Shown here: positions 18,094 through 25,605 of the stretch, piece after piece
How positions within the stretch are numbered: position 1 is the stretch's first letter
Layout of the letters: each line of letters opens with the position of its first letter
Assembly: GCF_002159625.1 (NCBI RefSeq)
Contig: NZ_NFIZ01000007.1
Location: forward strand, 57,931 to 121,930
From: Olsenella sp. An285
GTDB taxonomy: Bacteria; Actinomycetota; Coriobacteriia; Coriobacteriales; Atopobiaceae
Length of the DNA stretch: 64,000 bases
Direction of reading: 5' to 3'
Notes under the pieces: generated by a model
The model's database searches: none
What the model was told of the DNA's origin: nothing
The model's input: only the letters and a program-made list of their open reading frames with translations
Program-made: the position numbers and the translations under genes

Positions 18094-19388
18094 CTGACAC
18101 CTCCCCGTGCAAGCGCTCGCCCGTAGTCAGCGCGCTCGCTGTGATAGAGCATTTCGTGACCGCTCTCGTCCGTCACGGACACGGCAGAGAAGACCTCGTC
18201 CGTGAGGGCGTCCAGTCGCTCGCGGCTCTCCGCCGCAAGGTACGCGCGGACCACATAGGGCTTTGCCCCGACCGCGTGCGAGATGACGTCCCCCGGCTCA
18301 TAGTACCTGATGACCTGCTCCACACCCTCGGTGACGCCCGGCACGGGAACCCCCTCGACGGAGGCTACGGTGCCTTCGTACCCGTGGAAGTAGAGGCCGG
18401 CGGCGCACCGCGCGAGATGAGGGTCGTGACCCTCAAGGCGTGAGGCGAGGAGGTCCGGTTCGAGGGCGGTGTCGAGCAGGAGGTCCTCGACGCACAGCGT
18501 TCCGTTGGTGGCGAGTTCGAGCAGCTCGTGCTCGTACCCAAAGACGCGACCGGCGCACTCGCACACCTGGATGCCGCGCTCGGGCGACCAGAAGAACTGC
18601 ATGCAGAGCGGCCCCGCCTCCATGCCTACGTAGCCGGCAACGCGGGACACGATGTCTCGCGCCTCGCCGATCACGAGGTCCGTGAGGACGCTCGGGTAGA
18701 CGATGCGGCTCACGTGGGGCGTGACGTTGGGGAGCTCACGGCTCTTCTCTCGGTCGGCGATCTCGAGCACCACTGGGCCACCGTCGACCACCCAGGTCAT
18801 CATGTTGAACTCATAGCCGTCGTTGTACTCCTCCACGAGGATGGAGTCGCCCTCGGAGTAGGCAGCAACGTCGTCGAAGCGCTCGAAGACCTCTCCGGCG
18901 GAGTCCAGCAGGAAGACACCATGCGATCCCCAGGCGTTCCGGGGCTTGGTGACAACGGGGAACGAGAGCGGGGCCAGGTCCCACTCGAGCGAATCCCGCC
19001 TCACGAGGGCGGTTTTGGGATAGGGAACCCCGAGCTCGTCGAACATGCGCTTCATCAGGGTCTTGTCGCGCAGAGTGGCAAGGCGCTCAGGCGAGAGGTA
19101 GAACGGGAGCTCCGCCTCGCGCGCGATGGCGGCGGCGCACTCCGCCAGCAGGTCCGAGTAGGCGGTGACGATGCCGGCCACCTGCTCCCTGCGGCACACG
19201 TCGGCAACGGCGCGGGCGTCCCTGATGTCGATGTCGTAGCTGACGTCGGCAGCGCGCTTGGCGGGTCCGTCGGGGTACCCGTCGCAGACGACGGTCCTAA
19301 CGCCGCGAGCGCGCGCGTGCTCAACGAGCTCGACGAACTCGTCCATCGAGCCAAGAATCATCAAGGAGGGTCGGTCATGGAGCTGCAT
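18090..19388 (-). CDS. ATP-grasp carboxylate ligase in the amino-sugar operon
   Basis: 432 residues. The N-terminal pre-ATP-grasp domain begins SLMILGSMDEFVELVEHARARG. The ATP-grasp core spans about residues 115-310: LRDKTLMKRMFDELGVPYPKT, FPVVTKPRNAWGSHGVFLL, DSILVEEYNDGYEFNMMTWV and MQFFWSPERGIQVCECAGR. The overall layout is that of carbamoyl-phosphate-synthase-like or D-Ala-D-Ala-like ligases that join a carboxylate to an amine through an acyl phosphate. Sitting between the dehydrogenase and WecE genes, it may join an amino acid or hydroxy acid to the amino sugar or extend the acyl substituent. The exact substrates cannot be read from the sequence. Confidence 0.8.
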   Translation of the reverse strand: MQLHDRPSLMILGSMDEFVELVEHARARGVRTVVCDGYPDGPAKRAADVSYDIDIRDARAVADVCRREQVAGIVTAYSDLLAECAAAIAREAELPFYLSPERLATLRDKTLMKRMFDELGVPYPKTALVRRDSLEWDLAPLSFPVVTKPRNAWGSHGVFLLDSAGEVFERFDDVAAYSEGDSILVEEYNDGYEFNMMTWVVDGGPVVLEIADREKSRELPNVTPHVSRIVYPSVLTDLVIGEARDIVSRVAGYVGMEAGPLCMQFFWSPERGIQVCECAGRVFGYEHELLELATNGTLCVEDLLLDTALEPDLLASRLEGHDPHLARCAAGLYFHGYEGTVASVEGVPVPGVTEGVEQVIRYYEPGDVISHAVGAKPYVVRAYLAAESRERLDALTDEVFSAVSVTDESGHEMLYHSERADYGRALARGGVR

Positions 19389-19398
19389 GTCTTCCCCC

Positions 19399-20307
19399 CT
19401 ACTCGTCCGAAGTGGCGCAGCGATAGAACTCCGCCATCTCGCCGGCGACCTCTCCCAGGCGCTCGACGGTGCTCGCGTCCAGGGAGACCCGCGCGATGCG
19501 GGGGACGCCGTCGCAATCGAACGATGCGGGCAGGGAGAGCGTCATGTCGCCGATGCCAAACTCCCCTCCGGCGGGAACGGAGAGGGGCAGGAGGCGTCCG
19601 TCGCGAGAAGACCACGACTCCAGAATGAGCGAAACGGCGTATGCGATGCCGTAGCTCGTGCTGCCCTTGCCCTTCATGATGTCGTAGGCAGAGTCGATGG
19701 CGGCGCGGCGAAGGGGCTCTCGATCCTCATCCGGAACGGGGCGACCGTCAACGAGGGTCGAACCCCAGTCGACGACGAGGCCCTCCCCGTGTTCACCGAG
19801 GGCGAGGGCGATGACGTCGCGCTCCGTCCCAAAGCGACCGCGCGCGCAGTCCTCGAGCCGCAGGGTGTCGAGGACCGTTCCCGTGCCCACGACGCGATCG
19901 GCGGGAATGCCCAGCTCGTGCGTGACCAAATGGGCGAGAAGGTCGACGGGGTTGCTCACCATGACATAGAGTCCCGCAAAGCCGACTTGCTCAACGGAAT
20001 CGACCACGTCCCTCACGATCTGGGCGTTCTTGAGAAACATGTCATTTCTCGTCTGACCGAGGCGCGCGGGTGCAGCGGCGCATATCACGACGGCGTCGGC
20101 GTCGGCGCAGTCCTCGTACGCACCTGCCCTGACCACGCCGTGCGAGCCCATGCGAGGCAGCGCGCACATGAGGTCGTCTGCCTCGGCGTGTGCGCGAGCG
20201 GCGCGCTTGTCGACGAGCACGACGTCGCCGAACTGGCCCCTAAGGGCGAGCGTCTGCGCCGTGCAGGATCCCACGTTGCCCGACCCGACAATGACAACCT
20301 TGCTCAA
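19399..20307 (-). CDS. L-lactate/malate dehydrogenase family 2-hydroxyacid dehydrogenase, probably with non-standard substrate
   Basis: 302 residues from TTG 20307, with GGAGG immediately before. NAD-binding GSGNVGS at the N-terminus, then MVSNPVDLLAHLVT, the GTGTVLDTLRLED segment holding the Asp and substrate Arg, and LGEHGEG with the catalytic His. The mobile loop reads APARLGQTRNDMF. The position that is Gln in lactate and Arg in malate dehydrogenases (LDH residue 102) appears to be Ala, while the following TR arginine is kept. So the chemistry is intact but the 2-keto acid side chain recognised is probably neither lactate nor malate. Its place in a sugar-modification operon suggests it supplies a hydroxy acid, not a role in fermentation. 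Confidence 0.85.
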   Translation of the reverse strand: MSKVVIVGSGNVGSCTAQTLALRGQFGDVVLVDKRAARAHAEADDLMCALPRMGSHGVVRAGAYEDCADADAVVICAAAPARLGQTRNDMFLKNAQIVRDVVDSVEQVGFAGLYVMVSNPVDLLAHLVTHELGIPADRVVGTGTVLDTLRLEDCARGRFGTERDVIALALGEHGEGLVVDWGSTLVDGRPVPDEDREPLRRAAIDSAYDIMKGKGSTSYGIAYAVSLILESWSSRDGRLLPLSVPAGGEFGIGDMTLSLPASFDCDGVPRIARVSLDASTVERLGEVAGEMAEFYRCATSDE

Positions 20308-20322
20308 AGCGACCTCCGTACC

Positions 20323-20982
20323 CTACGAGAACACCTTGCTCCCGGCCTTGCGACGAACGTACTTGGCGGGGTTTCCCATGGCGAGCACCCTTGAGGGCAC
20401 GCGCTTTTCCATTACGACGGCGCCCATGGCAAGGACGACGTCGTCCCCCATCAGGCACTCCTCCCGCACCGAGGCGCGCACGCCAAGGTAGCAGCGCTCC
20501 CCCAGCGTGGCGTGACCGGCGATGTGCGTGTAGGCGGAGACCTGCGTGTGTCTCCCCACGCGGACGTCATGTCCGATGAGCGCGTTGGACTGGACGAAGA
20601 CGTTGTCCTCGAGGACCGCCTCGGTGGAGATGATGCTCTGCATCTTCACGAAGACGCCACGCCCGAGCCGCGCGCTCGGCGAGACGAAGGCGCTCGGGTG
20701 CACTATCGTGGCAAAGCCGTAGCCTCGCTCGGAGGCGCGGTTGAAGAGCAGCTCTCGCGAGCTGGGCTCGCCGACGGCAACCAAGAACTCGGCCTCCTCC
20801 GGAGAGAAGCGCGAGGCAAGCTCCTCGAAGGGCATGATCTCGGAGCCATAGAGCTCGCGGGCGTCCGTTACGTCGTCGACGAAGACGATGCGATCCCAGC
20901 GCTCGTGCTCCGGATCGATGGCAGAGGCGATCTCGTAGACCTCGCGGCCAGACCCGCCCGTGCCGTAGATAGCTAGAATCAC
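20323..20982 (-). CDS. NeuD/PglD-like sugar N- or O-acyltransferase
   Basis: 219 residues from GTG 20982, behind a GGGGG ribosome site. The N-terminal Rossmann-like domain (ILAIYGTGGSGREVYEIASAI) binds the nucleotide sugar in this family. The C-terminal part is a left-handed beta-helix of hexapeptide repeats (LIGHDVRVGRHTQVSAYTHIAGHATLGERCYLG) and contains the His of the GHD motif that acts as base. PglD acetylates UDP-4-amino-4,6-dideoxy sugars with acetyl-CoA; related enzymes use other acyl donors. It starts 9 bp after the ligase stop and lies in an operon with a carrier protein, so its donor may be an acyl-ACP. Confidence 0.88.
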   Translation of the reverse strand: MILAIYGTGGSGREVYEIASAIDPEHERWDRIVFVDDVTDARELYGSEIMPFEELASRFSPEEAEFLVAVGEPSSRELLFNRASERGYGFATIVHPSAFVSPSARLGRGVFVKMQSIISTEAVLEDNVFVQSNALIGHDVRVGRHTQVSAYTHIAGHATLGERCYLGVRASVREECLMGDDVVLAMGAVVMEKRVPSRVLAMGNPAKYVRRKAGSKVFS

Positions 20983-20991
20983 GCGGTCCCC

Positions 20992-22470
20992 CTAGGCGGT
21001 AAGCTCTCGTGCGAGCGAGGCGAGAGGCTTCCTGTCGACCTTTCCGTTGTACGTGCGCGGAATCTCCTCGAGGGTGCGCACGTACGCGGGCACCTTGAAC
21101 GGTTCGAGATGCTCGCCCATATAGGAGGAGAGCCCATCCTCATCACTGCCCCCCGTCTCCCACACGACAAAGAGCACGAGGCAGTCCCCGGTGATGGGGT
21201 CGGAGCCCTTGACGCAGGCGCAGTCCGCGACGAGCGGGCATCCGGAGATGACGTCCTCAACCTCGACGGGAGAGACGTTATGCCCGCCGATGATTGCGAC
21301 GTCGTCAATGCGCCCCTGCACGTAGAGCTCACCATCGCGGAAGAAGCCGAGGTCGTTGGTGTAGACGAGGCCGTCGTGCAGGGTGGAGGCCGTGGCCTCG
21401 TCATCCCCCCAGTAGCCGCTCATGACCGCCCCGCCACCTATGGCGATGCGACCCGCGCCCTCGGGGAGCTCGGCCCCCGTGGAAGGATCAATAATCTTGA
21501 TGCTCGCCGTGACGCAGGGAGTGCCCACGCAGGCCCCGTCGTCGGAGCGATGGCTGTACTCGAGCATGCAGCAGGCAGTGGACTCGGTGCAGCCATAGGA
21601 GTTGTAGAGGCGAGCGGACGGCAGCACCGAGCGCAGCCAGGCGCGCGTGGACGCGGGAAGCGGCGCTGAGCTTGACTCGACGAAGCGAATCTGCCCGTCA
21701 AACTTGCCGATGAAGTCCTTCGTCGCCCGCTCGACGTAGGCGAGCGCGGAGGGAACGAGGGAGAGCGAGGTGACGTGGCGCTCGGAGAGGGCGCGGTAGA
21801 AGCGCTTGAGGGAGGCGACGCCATTGATGAGCACCACGGTCGCCCCCATGACGAGGCCCGTCTGAAGACGCCTGAGAGCGAAGACGTGGTTGAGCGGCAT
21901 GGGAACGAGGGAGACGTTGTCCTCCTCTATCCCCGTGGCGGTGACGATGTTCTCGATGACCGCCATGACCGCGCCATGCGTGAGCGACACGACCTTCGAG
22001 CGCCCGGTCGTGCCGGTCGTGAGCAGAAGCTCGGCGAGGTCAGACGACGAGGGAAGGTCGATGTCGCCGGAAGCGGCCCGCTCGCAGGCGTTCTCCTCCT
22101 CAAGAATCGTCAGCGACGCCCCCTCAATCGGACTCGGGGCGATGACCACGCTCGCCCCCACACGCGAGACGAGGTCCGCGACCCCCTCCTCGGGCAGGCT
22201 CTCCTCGTAGGGCACGGCGACGGCGCCGAGAAGCGTGGTCGAGAGATAACTTGCGACATAGAGGAGCGTGTGCGTCGCGCGAAGAACGACCCTGTCGCCC
22301 GAACGGACGCCTGCGTCCAAGAGCCGGCGCGCGGAAACGAGCGTGCGCTCCCACAGCTCACCGTAGGTGACCTCGCGATCCTCGACCACGAGGGCAACGC
22401 TCTCGGGCTTTGATGCGGCATGACGGGAGACGCACTCGACGACGGACTCCCCGGGAAGCAGCCTAGGCAT
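20992..22470 (-). CDS. Adenylate-forming acyl/AMP ligase, stand-alone A-domain type
   Basis: 492 residues from ATG 22470, overlapping the carrier protein gene by 8 bp. ANL superfamily motifs are intact: LLLTTGTTGRSKVVSLTH (P-loop-like), NSYGCTESTACCM, YTNDLGFFRDGELYVQGRIDD (ribose-binding Asp and hinge) and PRTYNGKVDRK with the catalytic Lys near the C-terminus. It should activate a carboxylic acid as its adenylate and load it onto the neighbouring ACP. The overlap with the ACP gene supports a dedicated ligase-carrier pair, like RfbL with RfbK in the Vibrio cholerae O1 perosamine-acyl pathway. The substrate acid is unknown. Confidence 0.88.
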   Translation of the reverse strand: MPRLLPGESVVECVSRHAASKPESVALVVEDREVTYGELWERTLVSARRLLDAGVRSGDRVVLRATHTLLYVASYLSTTLLGAVAVPYEESLPEEGVADLVSRVGASVVIAPSPIEGASLTILEEENACERAASGDIDLPSSSDLAELLLTTGTTGRSKVVSLTHGAVMAVIENIVTATGIEEDNVSLVPMPLNHVFALRRLQTGLVMGATVVLINGVASLKRFYRALSERHVTSLSLVPSALAYVERATKDFIGKFDGQIRFVESSSAPLPASTRAWLRSVLPSARLYNSYGCTESTACCMLEYSHRSDDGACVGTPCVTASIKIIDPSTGAELPEGAGRIAIGGGAVMSGYWGDDEATASTLHDGLVYTNDLGFFRDGELYVQGRIDDVAIIGGHNVSPVEVEDVISGCPLVADCACVKGSDPITGDCLVLFVVWETGGSDEDGLSSYMGEHLEPFKVPAYVRTLEEIPRTYNGKVDRKPLASLARELTA

Positions 22471-22696
22471 CGACGTCAATCCCCTTGTCGCGAAGGACCT
22501 CGCGAATGGCGCCCACCGAGTCCATCTCGATCGACTCCATGATATCGAACTCCACGGCGTAGGCACTCTCAAGAGCGGAGACGAGGGCAACCTGCTTCAT
22601 GGAGGTCCACTCGTCGCAGTCGTCGATGGTGAGGTCGTCGCTCACGCGATCCTCGGGGATGCCAAGGGTGGTGGCAACGAGCTGGGCAAGCTTCAT
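22463..22696 (-). CDS. Acyl carrier protein dedicated to the sugar-acylation operon
   Basis: 77 residues, very acidic, the normal ACP length. Four-helix layout with IDDCDEWTSMKQVALVSALE; Ser32 in WTSM is where phosphopantetheine should attach, in place of the usual DSL. It is the first gene of an eight-gene minus-strand operon. AAAGGAGAGCAGAC precedes the ATG. It is too short and context-specific to be the fatty-acid ACP, whose motif DSLD is absent, so a dedicated carrier is more likely. Confidence 0.87.
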   Translation of the reverse strand: MKLAQLVATTLGIPEDRVSDDLTIDDCDEWTSMKQVALVSALESAYAVEFDIMESIEMDSVGAIREVLRDKGIDVDA

Positions 22697-22744
22697 GTCT
22701 GCTCTCCTTTGGAAGACAAGAGGTGACGATGCTCAATCCGCTTC

Positions 22745-22750
22745 ATTTTA
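22745..22750 (-). promoter_or_regulatory. Possible -10 box (TAAAAT) of the ACP operon
   Basis: Minus-strand TAAAAT about 50 bases before the ACP start and directly after the terminator of the upstream transpeptidase gene. No strong -35. Read-through from 25591 is the alternative. Confidence 0.35.
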
Positions 22751-22757
22751 AGACAAA

Positions 22758-22783
22758 GGGCACCCGCCATGTGACGGGTGCCC
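22758..22783 (-). terminator. Terminator of the L,D-transpeptidase transcript
   Basis: A 9-bp perfect stem GGGCACCCG/CGGGTGCCC with an 8-base loop, followed on the minus strand by TTTGTCTT. It lies 24 bases past the stop at 22808. Confidence 0.75.
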
Positions 22784-22807
22784 AGAAGGACCAAGATTGT
22801 CCTCGAA

Positions 22808-25591
22808 CTAGAAGACGTAGACCTTCGTGCCGGGGAGCGCGTTGTAGTAGATCCACTTGGCGCAGTCCTCGGCAAGGCGAATGCAGCCATGGGTGATGTG
22901 CTTGCCAAGCTGGTTGGCGTCGCTGTAGCCGCCCTGGTACCCAACGGTGGAGTGGAAACCGAGGTTGAGCAGGAAGCCGGTAAAGTACGTGACGTCGTTG
23001 ATCGCCCAGTACGTGGTCCTGTAGCCGCCGGGGGTGTAGTTGCCGGACTCGTTCCAGTTGTAGTCCGCGTTGCCGCCGATGCGGTAGATGCCCGTAGGCG
23101 TGCCGTCGCCGCCGTGATAGATCTTGTTGCCGGTCGAGCAGGACCAGTCATAGAGCGGGGTCCAGTTGCCGTACCAGCCGAGCGAGGGAATATAGGTGCC
23201 CTGGAAGACCACGACCCTGTTGTTGGTGGTGTCGACGGTCAGCAGGTACTGCGTGAGGCTGTACATGCCGCCGGAGAAGTTCTTGACCTTGTCCCAAGCG
23301 GCCCAGCCGGCGCGAGTGAGGAAGGAGTAGGTGATCTTGCCGTCTCCGTCACCCTGGATGAGCATGCCGTCGGGAGTGGTGTACTGGCCGCGGACGACGT
23401 AGCCCTGGTCCTCGCGACCGTAATACTGGTCGTTGCCCACGGTGAAGAGGCCGAGCTTGGCGCCGCGCACGCCGTCGCCAAGATCGACGATGTAGTAGCG
23501 CTGGAGCTCGCCGTCGACCTCGGCGGTGACGACGAAGCCGTTGACGTCCTGGAAGTAGAGCGCACCGTCGGAGGCGGCGATGATCATGCCGCCGCCATAG
23601 GTGGTCTTGCCGCGGACGATGTAGCCCTCGTTGGGACGGCCGAAGTACTTCTTGGAGCCGACGCTGAAGACGCCCGTGCGAGCGATGAGGTGGCCGTTGA
23701 CCCTGTCGAGGTAGTAGACCTGGTTGGTGCTGTCGAACAGGTCAGTGGTCCTGAAGCCCTCGCTCGAGCCAAGGAGCGTCTCGACGAGGATGCCCTCGTT
23801 GTTGGAGAGGACGAGCCCGCCAGAGACCTTGGTCTTTCCGCGCACGACGTAGCCGCGGCTGGTGTCGCCGTAGAACCAGGCGTCGCGGTACGAGCCGAGA
23901 TCGGCCTGGAAGTACCCGGTAGTCGCATAGGAGTAGCTGCCGTCCTTGGAGCGGCTCAGGTAGTAGCGCTGGATACCGTTGCCATAGGCGTCGGTGACGA
24001 TCCAGCCGGTGCCAGACTCGAGGGCACCGTCGTTGTTGGCGAGAAGGACGCCGTCACCGTACTTGAGGGAACCACGCAGGACGTAGCCCTTGTCGGTGGC
24101 ATAGGCCTCCCAGCCGGCTTGTGCCGCGCTGATGAAGCGGTCCTTCACGACCTGGAACGCCTCGAGCCAGTAGCGCTGGAGGCCCTGACCGAAGGCGCTC
24201 GTGACGAGCCAGCCGGACTCCTGGAGCCGGCCGTCGTTGTCCGCATAGCGCATGGTGCCGTCCGAGGCGATGGAGCCGCCGCGAACGACGTAGCCCTCAC
24301 TCGTTGCGTAGGCGTTCCAGCCAGCCTCGTCCGAGGTGATGAGGCGGTCCTTGGCGACCTCGTAGTCATCGACCCAGTAGCGCTGGAGTCCCTGGCCGAA
24401 GGCGCTGGTGACGAGCCAGCCGGACTTCTGGAGGAGGCCATCGTTGTTGGCGGATCGCATCGCGCCATCAGAGGTAACGGCGTTGCCCCTCAGGACGTAG
24501 CCCTTCTCGGTGGTGTAGTGAGCCCAGCCGTCCTCGGAGACTCCGGGGATGCACGCATGCGCCTCCTCGTCCACCCAGTAGCGCTGGAAGCCGTGTCCGT
24601 AGGCATCCGTGCAGACCCAGCCGGTGTCGGCGAGGCGACCCTCGTTGTCCGCAAGGTACACGTAGCCGGTCTCGGAGTCGGTGTAGGCGCCACGGGCGAC
24701 GTAACCGTCCTGGGTTCCGAAGAACCAGCTCGTCACGCCGTCGATGGCGGCCTCGAAGAGGCCCATGACGGCAGATCCGGCATCGCTGAGCCAGTAGCGC
24801 TGGAGGCCGCCCTTGGAGTTGTCAACCGCGACGTCGGTAACGAGCCACCCGGACTGGATCGCCCCGTCAGAGCCGTACCAGACATAGGAGCCCTTGCCGT
24901 CGCTGACCCACGTGTTCACGTGGACCGCCTCGGCATCGGCCTCGTCCTCAGCGGCAAGCTCGGCGTCGCCCTGGAGCTCTGCGGCGGAGTCTACAGCGTC
25001 AGAGGACTCCGCAGTCTCAGAGACGACTGCGTCGTCACCCCCGACTGCGTCGTCACCCTCGACGACCTCATCGGCCTCAGGGTCCGAAGGCTCCTCGGCG
25101 ACCTCGGGTTCAATGTCGGAACCCGGCTCGGGCGCGGTCTTCGCGCCATCCGTCTCAGAGGAAATCTCGTCCGAGCGGTCCACCGTCTCGCTGGCGGCAT
25201 CCTCGTCGATGACGGGAGTCGTCCCGGCGTCTGCATCAGCGCCACCCTGCGAGGGAGCAGAGGCGTCTCCCGAGGGGATGACGTCTGTGGCATCGTCGTC
25301 AACCACAACGTCCACCACATCCGACGTGACGTCGTCGACGGCGGAGGAGGAGCTCGGCTGCACAACGGTGCCCGCGGAATCGTCCTTAACCGAAAGGGCG
25401 GCGGTCGTCACCGTCGCGTCAGTCTCCGGCGTCTCTGCGCCAGACTCACTCGTCTGCTCGACGATGGCGCCATCCGTCTCCGCACCCTGGGCAAGCGCGA
25501 CCGACGGCGTCGCGACGAGAGCGCCTCCGAACGTGAGCGCCGCAACGAGACCCGCCACGACGCTGGGCTTCTTGTCCTTGAAAAGCTGCAA
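22808..25591 (-). CDS. Secreted L,D-transpeptidase with long wall-binding repeat region
   Basis: 927 residues from TTG 25591 (TAGGAGG upstream). Signal peptide to about residue 35 (VVAGLVAALTFGGALVATPSVALAQ), then an acidic Ser/Thr/Val-rich linker to about 225. Next come about nine aromatic repeats of the choline/glucan-binding kind (for example GWLVTSAFGQGLQRYWV, GYVLRG, followed by a short NNDG turn). The C-terminal YkuD domain (about 780-927) has HITHGCIRL with catalytic Cys903 and His901. YkuD enzymes make 3-3 cross-links or attach proteins to peptidoglycan; the repeats should hold it on wall glycan. Repeats at about residues 365-545 are nearly identical, so slippage is possible. It starts 14 bp after the gene at 25606-27417. 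Confidence 0.92.
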   Translation of the reverse strand: MQLFKDKKPSVVAGLVAALTFGGALVATPSVALAQGAETDGAIVEQTSESGAETPETDATVTTAALSVKDDSAGTVVQPSSSSAVDDVTSDVVDVVVDDDATDVIPSGDASAPSQGGADADAGTTPVIDEDAASETVDRSDEISSETDGAKTAPEPGSDIEPEVAEEPSDPEADEVVEGDDAVGGDDAVVSETAESSDAVDSAAELQGDAELAAEDEADAEAVHVNTWVSDGKGSYVWYGSDGAIQSGWLVTDVAVDNSKGGLQRYWLSDAGSAVMGLFEAAIDGVTSWFFGTQDGYVARGAYTDSETGYVYLADNEGRLADTGWVCTDAYGHGFQRYWVDEEAHACIPGVSEDGWAHYTTEKGYVLRGNAVTSDGAMRSANNDGLLQKSGWLVTSAFGQGLQRYWVDDYEVAKDRLITSDEAGWNAYATSEGYVVRGGSIASDGTMRYADNDGRLQESGWLVTSAFGQGLQRYWLEAFQVVKDRFISAAQAGWEAYATDKGYVLRGSLKYGDGVLLANNDGALESGTGWIVTDAYGNGIQRYYLSRSKDGSYSYATTGYFQADLGSYRDAWFYGDTSRGYVVRGKTKVSGGLVLSNNEGILVETLLGSSEGFRTTDLFDSTNQVYYLDRVNGHLIARTGVFSVGSKKYFGRPNEGYIVRGKTTYGGGMIIAASDGALYFQDVNGFVVTAEVDGELQRYYIVDLGDGVRGAKLGLFTVGNDQYYGREDQGYVVRGQYTTPDGMLIQGDGDGKITYSFLTRAGWAAWDKVKNFSGGMYSLTQYLLTVDTTNNRVVVFQGTYIPSLGWYGNWTPLYDWSCSTGNKIYHGGDGTPTGIYRIGGNADYNWNESGNYTPGGYRTTYWAINDVTYFTGFLLNLGFHSTVGYQGGYSDANQLGKHITHGCIRLAEDCAKWIYYNALPGTKVYVF

Positions 25592-25605
25592 AACCCGTCA
25601 ACCTC

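Noticed and set aside
19399..20307. Ordinary fermentative lactate dehydrogenase
   Set aside because: It sits in the middle of a sugar-modification operon and the specificity residue differs from both LDH and MDH; kept as a pathway enzyme of unknown substrate.
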